A stretch of 64,000 bases of DNA, from positions 12,724-76,723 of the forward strand of contig CAYOPZ010000013.1 in assembly GCA_964406005.1 (NCBI GenBank), given 5' to 3'. Numbering within the stretch: position 1 is the first letter of the stretch; each line of letters opens with the position of its first letter. This DNA comes from CAYOPZ01 sp964406005. Lineage in GTDB: Bacteria; Bacteroidota; Bacteroidia; Bacteroidales; SM23-62. Below the pieces are notes generated by a model. The model was not told where the DNA came from and searched no databases. It saw nothing but the letters and a program-made list of their open reading frames with translations. Positions 61,101 through 64,000 of the stretch are shown here, piece after piece. The translations under genes were made by a program, and so were the position numbers.

Positions 61101-61427
61101 ATGTGGCTGATCCGCAGGGGTGAGCTTATCGAACAAAGGCCGGACCGTATGCCCATAGCCATATACGACAGGATGGATGAATTCAGAACCCATGACCTCG
61201 ATCTTCGGAAAGGGGACTCCCTGTATATATTTTCAGACGGGTATGCCGACCAGTTCGGAGGACCCAAGGGGAAAAAATTCAAGTCCAGGACTTTCCAGGA
61301 ACTGCTGATCAGCGTTCAGGAAAAGTCAATGGATGAACAAAAGGAAATCCTGAACAGTACCATGGAAGAATGGCGCGGAGAATTTGACCAGATAGACGAT
61401 ATCGTTGTCGTGGGATTGAGATATTGA
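58149..61427 (+). CDS. Periplasmic propeller sensor with cytoplasmic PP2C/SpoIIE phosphatase
   Basis: 1092 aa. Signal/anchor, then ~14 two-component-regulator propeller repeats (pattern SRGIIWLGTEGNGLIRF / SEGNIWIGTYGGGLYMF), a Y_Y_Y domain (~680-758), a membrane span near 762-780 (WWFYSIVIFLVVLSIYSYI), a Lys/Glu-rich coiled coil (~785-845), and a SpoIIE/PP2C-type phosphatase. Metal-site Asp residues are seen in DIVSGDFYW, AADCTGHGVPGAFMS, SDGYAD and DDIVVVG. Where hybrid two-component systems carry a histidine kinase, this protein carries a Ser/Thr phosphatase. It probably dephosphorylates an anti-anti-sigma or SiaC-type protein in response to a periplasmic ligand. Confidence 0.88.
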   Translation: MTLRTGISCCIFLCMVPVPLFSQQNNFNVYSLQEGLPGSSVFTMFQDSRGIIWLGTEGNGLIRFEGKEFQSYTTYDGLLNNSVRAVTEDSHGNLWIGTDGGLNLFDGIRITGFGNVPELKGDPVLCIAEDSEGDIWAGTRSSGLIRIHEVEKDTILTERFGTGNGLSSNFIFSLLEDSRGRIWAGTYGNGINILTRTGGEISIENLLPGINIPGRKITCMGEDPGGNVWVGTDGESAFCIEQSGSIKYLSERVNLGDETIWSILCDSWGELWIGTSAHGAVKLTESGSVFFTDSVGMPGNQVYDIMEDFEGNIWFSTFGNGICRYGGDHFAHYTENDGLSNNLVSSIGQDMNGNIWIATLGGGLNAMDPGRDIPEFVHYGENVGIRDKSINDIALGRDGSFWIATPGSGIAFFNGKQFVYLNDHDGLADNYVNCLYIDEIRDLLWCGTRGGISIFNGTGFLNVSQLSDPPLVNNEVQHIIQDLSGNIWVATFGGLVEFQEGNRMTNYDEEEGLDYQKLYTLAEDSEGNIWIGTYGGGLYMFDMQKDSMPIRRVADNAVLSSNNIYSLIFLNDSALLVATDKGFDRIVLDDDNTVLSVRNYDNTDGFAGLENQLNASFRDKEGNVWFGTVGGVTRYRPELEHISPERPLLHLTDIALFYQDVDWSERSDSIKPWYRVPDNLMLPYSSNHLTFTFAGISNTNPDKLTYRFYLDGLENDFSPPTKNQSVTYSGLKPGQYTLNIVASNVNGIRSEPLVYSVVIEPPFWQTWWFYSIVIFLVVLSIYSYIKFREKQLVRKNRELEIKVQERTVEIRRQKSVIEEKNRNLETANIEINEQKNVIEARNRDITDSIKYARRIQTALLPSYELLKESFTDSFILFKPRDIVSGDFYWVKKKNGEVIVVAADCTGHGVPGAFMSMLGISFLNEIVDKNNITEPGRILDILRESVITSLKQREVDSESRDGMDIALLKISFNRNRAWYAGANNPMWLIRRGELIEQRPDRMPIAIYDRMDEFRTHDLDLRKGDSLYIFSDGYADQFGGPKGKKFKSRTFQELLISVQEKSMDEQKEILNSTMEEWRGEFDQIDDIVVVGLRY

Positions 61428-61441
61428 AAGCATAACGCGTA

Positions 61442-62437
61442 TCAGCGGCCGGTCATCCGTTCAATTTGTTCCGGATAACGGGCTCCGTGAACTTTGATCT
61501 TCGAGGCTGCCGCTTCGATCTCACGCAGATCGTCAGTAGTCAGTTCGATTGCCGCTGCCCGGTTGTTTTCCTTAAGACGGTCCATTTTCGTGGTACCCGG
61601 AATCGGGACCATCCACGGTTTCTGAGCCAGCAGCCAGGCAATTGCAATTTGCGCTGGCGTTGCATCCTTCCGCCCGGCTACTTTGCCAAGCAGATCGACC
61701 AGGGCCTGATTTGCCCTGATCGCCTCAGCAGTAAAACGCGGCAGGATGTTCCGGAAGTCGCTGCTGTCGAACCTGGTATTTTCATTTATTTTTCCCGTCA
61801 GATAGCCTTTCCCGAGCGGACTGAACGGAACGAACCCGATTCCGAGTTCTTCCAGCGCCGGCAATACTTCCTCTTCCGGTCCTCTCGTCCATAAGGAATA
61901 TTCGCTCTGAACGGCTGTGACGGGCTGAACGGCATGCGCTTTGCGGATGGTCCCGGCAGCTGCTTCCGAAAGGCCGAAATGCTTTACTTTACCCTCCCGG
62001 ATTAAATCTTTCACAGTACCTGCAACATCCTCGATCGGTACCTCCGGATCTACCCGGTGCTGATAGAACAGATCGATGACACCGGCCCCGAGTCTCTTGA
62101 GCGAGGCTTCTGCCACTTCCCTGATGTGTTCCGGCCGGCTATCCAGCTCGCTCCATCTCGGTTCATCCGGTGACGAAGCTTTGAATCCGAATTTGGTAGC
62201 AATTACAATATGTTCCCGGAAGGGAGCCAGGGCCTCGCCGACGAGCTCTTCGTTTGCAAACGGGCCGTACACCTCTGCAGTATCGAAAAATGTAACGCCT
62301 TGTTCGACTGCCGAACGGATGAGCGAGATCATTTCCTTTTTGTCTGCAGGCGGGCCGTAACCAAAGCTCATACCCATGCAGCCCAGCCCGATGGCCGAGA
62401 CTTCAAGGTTGCTTTCACCGAGTTTGCGTTTTTCCAT
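61442..62437 (-). CDS. Aldo/keto reductase
   Basis: 331 aa from MEKRKLGESNLEVSAIGLG; upstream residues to 62482 are unlikely. NADPH-dependent TIM-barrel oxidoreductase of the AKR13-like group: GCMGMSFGYG, FFDTAEVYGP with the catalytic Asp and Tyr, the Lys in IATKFGF, and the catalytic His in YQHRVDPEVP. The C-terminal IPGTTKMDRLKEN binds the cofactor phosphate. It is convergent with the sensor phosphatase (15 bp between stops). Substrate unknown; carbonyl detoxification is typical. Confidence 0.93.
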   Translation of the reverse strand: MEKRKLGESNLEVSAIGLGCMGMSFGYGPPADKKEMISLIRSAVEQGVTFFDTAEVYGPFANEELVGEALAPFREHIVIATKFGFKASSPDEPRWSELDSRPEHIREVAEASLKRLGAGVIDLFYQHRVDPEVPIEDVAGTVKDLIREGKVKHFGLSEAAAGTIRKAHAVQPVTAVQSEYSLWTRGPEEEVLPALEELGIGFVPFSPLGKGYLTGKINENTRFDSSDFRNILPRFTAEAIRANQALVDLLGKVAGRKDATPAQIAIAWLLAQKPWMVPIPGTTKMDRLKENNRAAAIELTTDDLREIEAAASKIKVHGARYPEQIERMTGR

Positions 62438-62583
62438 GGTTTTATGTTTGGGTTGTTTTTCGAATTTTAATACTGCCTGCAAAGGTAACCAAAGGAGTTA
62501 ATATCAAAATAAGGAATGTCCTGAAATTCCTTTGAAGTATGGAAAATCCAGACTGATTTTACGGCTAAGAGATGGGATGTCAA

Positions 62584-62919
62584 TTACCTGAAAAAGGACA
62601 GCTTAATCAGCTTTTCGATAAACAGAAGAAGCACCAGGCACAGTGCCATTATCAGTACAGAAAGCAATATCATATTGGAAGTTACATCCGGGAGGATTGT
62701 TTGGGACAGGGTAGGGACACTAACCAGGATTGTCCCGGTTATCAGGCCGATAATGAAAAACAACCATGACAATCTGATGTTTTTCAATATGGAATTCTTT
62801 CGTTCGGATTCCTTCCGGATTTCAAACATCAGTTCCTCCTCAAAATCATTAAAGGGCATATCCTTCCTGCCTTTTGAAAGGATTATCTGAAGCTGTTTAT
62901 CTTCAAATTCAGGTTCCAT
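62584..62919 (-). CDS. Small membrane protein downstream of ECF sigma (putative anti-sigma)
   Basis: 111 aa from the ATG that overlaps the sigma stop (TGATG). Charged N-terminal half (KGRKDMPFNDFEEELMFEIRKESERKNSIL) followed by two hydrophobic spans (LSWLFFIIGLITGTILVSV; MILLSVLIMALCLVLLLFI). Translational coupling to the sigma gene and the cytoplasmic-helix-plus-membrane layout suggest that it is its anti-sigma factor. No zinc-binding (ZAS) motif is present. Confidence 0.6.
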   Translation of the reverse strand: MEPEFEDKQLQIILSKGRKDMPFNDFEEELMFEIRKESERKNSILKNIRLSWLFFIIGLITGTILVSVPTLSQTILPDVTSNMILLSVLIMALCLVLLLFIEKLIKLSFFR

Positions 62920-63476
62920 CAATAGAGTATTTTTATTTCTTTTTTTAATATTCTGCTTAATTCATTGTACATGTTCCTGCGCGCCCTGAATAAAATGACC
63001 TTAACGTTTGCAGCGGACCAACCGGTAAGGTCGGATACCTCTTCCACAGAGTATTCCTCCAGGTAATAAAGGTTAAGTGCGAGCGCTTCTTTCGAGGACA
63101 GGTTTTGCAATGCAAGGTCTATGAAATATTTCTGCTGGTCTTCTTTAATTAATTCAAAAGCTTGCTCCAGTTTTTCATTCTGCACATCAGGTACCTCCTG
63201 ATATTTTACAGGCTCCCTGGTCTTTCCCTTTGCCTGTTTGAACGCTTCATTGATCACGATACGGCAAAGCCAGGTCGAAAACTTCGATTTACCTTTAAAA
63301 GAATTCAGTTTCCTGAAAGCAATTACAAAGGCTTCCTGAATTGCATCTTTGGCATCAAATTCATTTTTTAGAATTGATACTGCAACATTATAGGCCATGT
63401 TTTTATATTGATGGACAAAGTATTGAAACGCATCGATATCCCCGTTTAATACCTTTTCAATATAAATACTATCCAT
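62919..63476 (-). CDS. ECF RNA polymerase sigma factor
   Basis: 185 aa from MDSIYIEKVL; the frame continues to 63506 through the upstream gene. Region 2: FDAKDAIQEAFVIAFRKLNSFKGKSKFSTWLCRIVINEAFK. Region 4: LNLYYLEEYSVEEVSDLTGWSAANVKVILFRARRNMY. RpoE-like, not followed by FecR/SusC, so distinct from the PUL type at 17943. It overlaps the membrane protein upstream by 8 bp and the putative anti-sigma downstream by 1 bp; the three genes form one operon. Confidence 0.9.
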   Translation of the reverse strand: MDSIYIEKVLNGDIDAFQYFVHQYKNMAYNVAVSILKNEFDAKDAIQEAFVIAFRKLNSFKGKSKFSTWLCRIVINEAFKQAKGKTREPVKYQEVPDVQNEKLEQAFELIKEDQQKYFIDLALQNLSSKEALALNLYYLEEYSVEEVSDLTGWSAANVKVILFRARRNMYNELSRILKKEIKILY

Positions 63477-63849
63477 TCTTTTTCTTTTCCCCGGCCCTGG
63501 TGACAAGATGAGAGATGATCATTGCGATGCCCCCGAACAAACAACCTGCTATCAGCATTAATGGCCCGGCCGCATCTGACAGTACGTCATTATGCGGATC
63601 CATAAGATACAAAATTACAATTATTGAGACCCCAAGACTTACACCGGTAATAACGATTCCAAGCTTCAACCAGGGAAAACGAAAGGGAACCTCCTGATTT
63701 GAATAAATTTTTGATACATCCGTACCTTTTTCAATAAGTGCCAGACGCTCCTTATTCTTGGCTTTGATATAAAAATACCAGGCCAGTACAATAGCCGTAA
63801 ACAATCCCAGCCAGGGCAGGGATTTGAATAAATAATACAAACTGTTCAT
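63469..63849 (-). CDS. Small membrane protein (DUF6249-like) upstream of ECF sigma
   Basis: 126 aa. Three hydrophobic segments (LPWLGLFTAIVLAWYFYIKA; LGIVITGVSLGVSIIVILYLM; LMLIAGCLFGGIAMIISHLV) with the cytoplasmic-type motif KNKERLALIEKGTDVSKIY between the first two, a pattern seen in small Bacteroidota membrane proteins encoded with ECF sigma genes. First gene of the three-gene unit. Function unknown; it may take part in sensing. Confidence 0.65.
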   Translation of the reverse strand: MNSLYYLFKSLPWLGLFTAIVLAWYFYIKAKNKERLALIEKGTDVSKIYSNQEVPFRFPWLKLGIVITGVSLGVSIIVILYLMDPHNDVLSDAAGPLMLIAGCLFGGIAMIISHLVTRAGEKKKNG

Positions 63850-63940
63850 GATTGCTGAATTAAAAGGATTTGCCCTTAGATACTTTTACCGTGAAAATGG
63901 TTACAATTGAACCGTGCAGATCTGTGGAAGATTATCTAAG

Positions 63941-63950
63941 CAAGCGCTTG
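63941..63950. promoter_or_regulatory. 10-bp palindrome near window end
   Basis: CAAGCGCTTG is perfectly self-complementary and lies 92 bp upstream of the last minus-strand gene. Sequences of this form are common operators of TetR-type regulators. The remaining 63850-64000 shows no coding region, and the next gene lies outside the window. Confidence 0.3.
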
Positions 63951-64000
63951 TTTCATAAAAGTTACAGAATCATTAATGCGGTGACGACGAAACCGCAACC

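Noticed and set aside
4423..61427. Direct pairing of the SiaC-like protein with the PP2C sensor as one operon-type system
   Set aside because: The genes are 54 kb apart with unrelated operons between them; kept only as a testable partner guess.
1..64000. tRNA, rRNA, CRISPR arrays, insertion sequences, prophage, riboswitches
   Set aside because: No cloverleaf, repeat-spacer, transposase, integrase or known aptamer pattern was recognised on either strand when reading; a covariance-model scan was not possible.

Overview
The window looks like a chromosomal segment of an anaerobic or facultatively anaerobic member of the Bacteroidota, probably Bacteroidales/Marinilabiliales. The evidence is a SusC/SusD pair with an ECF sigma factor and FecR regulator, a type IX secretion C-terminal sorting domain, Bacteroidota-style -7 boxes (TAnnTTTG) upstream of several genes, little use of Shine-Dalgarno sites, and XylR of the Nudix type next to xylB-xylA-xylE. 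No rRNA, tRNA, CRISPR array, insertion sequence or phage gene was seen.

Layout. 1-4.8 kb: the end of glnA (cut by the window edge), a patatin-like phospholipase with a MATE exporter, a small outer-membrane protein, a histone-deacetylase-like hydrolase and a SiaC-type phosphoprotein. 4.85-11.3 kb (minus strand): a large outer-membrane protein joining a gluzincin-like domain, a TolB-like propeller and a beta-barrel, then two secreted serine esterases. 11.5-17.8 kb (plus strand): a tightly overlapping ten-gene operon. It holds a DUF134 regulator, a small Cys/Gly-rich protein, two NifX/ORP-like cofactor-binding proteins, two MinD-type ATPases with inserted ferredoxin domains, a methyltransferase, a DUF89 protein, a metallo-beta-lactamase-fold protein and a radical SAM enzyme. 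The core resembles the anaerobe-specific orange protein (ORP) cluster of Desulfovibrio, and the last four genes look like an added enzymatic module.

17.8-39.8 kb: a polysaccharide utilisation locus. It contains ECF sigma/FecR, SusC/SusD, two DUF1593 proteins, a GH2 enzyme, a Nudix XylR repressor with two palindromic operators, xylulokinase, xylose isomerase, a xylose/H+ symporter, a GH30 enzyme and aldose epimerase. Unannotated debris is embedded in it: the C-terminal part of an L-arabinose isomerase gene, the N-terminal part of a GH51 arabinofuranosidase gene, and a truncated signal-peptide start abutting dps. The locus appears to have lost an arabinose branch and kept the xylose branch.

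39.8-46.8 kb: dps, then a minus-strand operon dsrE-tusA-mvhD-hdrA(qmoA)-hdrA(qmoB)-small wHTH-qmoC. This is a Qmo/Hdr-like membrane electron-transfer complex with sulfur-carrier proteins, divergent from a Crp/Fnr regulator. No sulfate-reduction genes are visible.

46.9-61.4 kb: cell-surface and signalling genes. These are a propeller lipoprotein, a 1571-aa beta-helix/CUB/T9SS protein and a 1074-aa vWA protein with near-identical 85-aa tandem repeats. Divergent from the vWA gene are a small secreted protein, a caspase-family protein and a giant propeller-Y_Y_Y-PP2C sensor phosphatase. 61.4-64 kb: an aldo/keto reductase and a second ECF sigma module with membrane partners.

All calls come from reading the sequence and recalling families. 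No database search was run.
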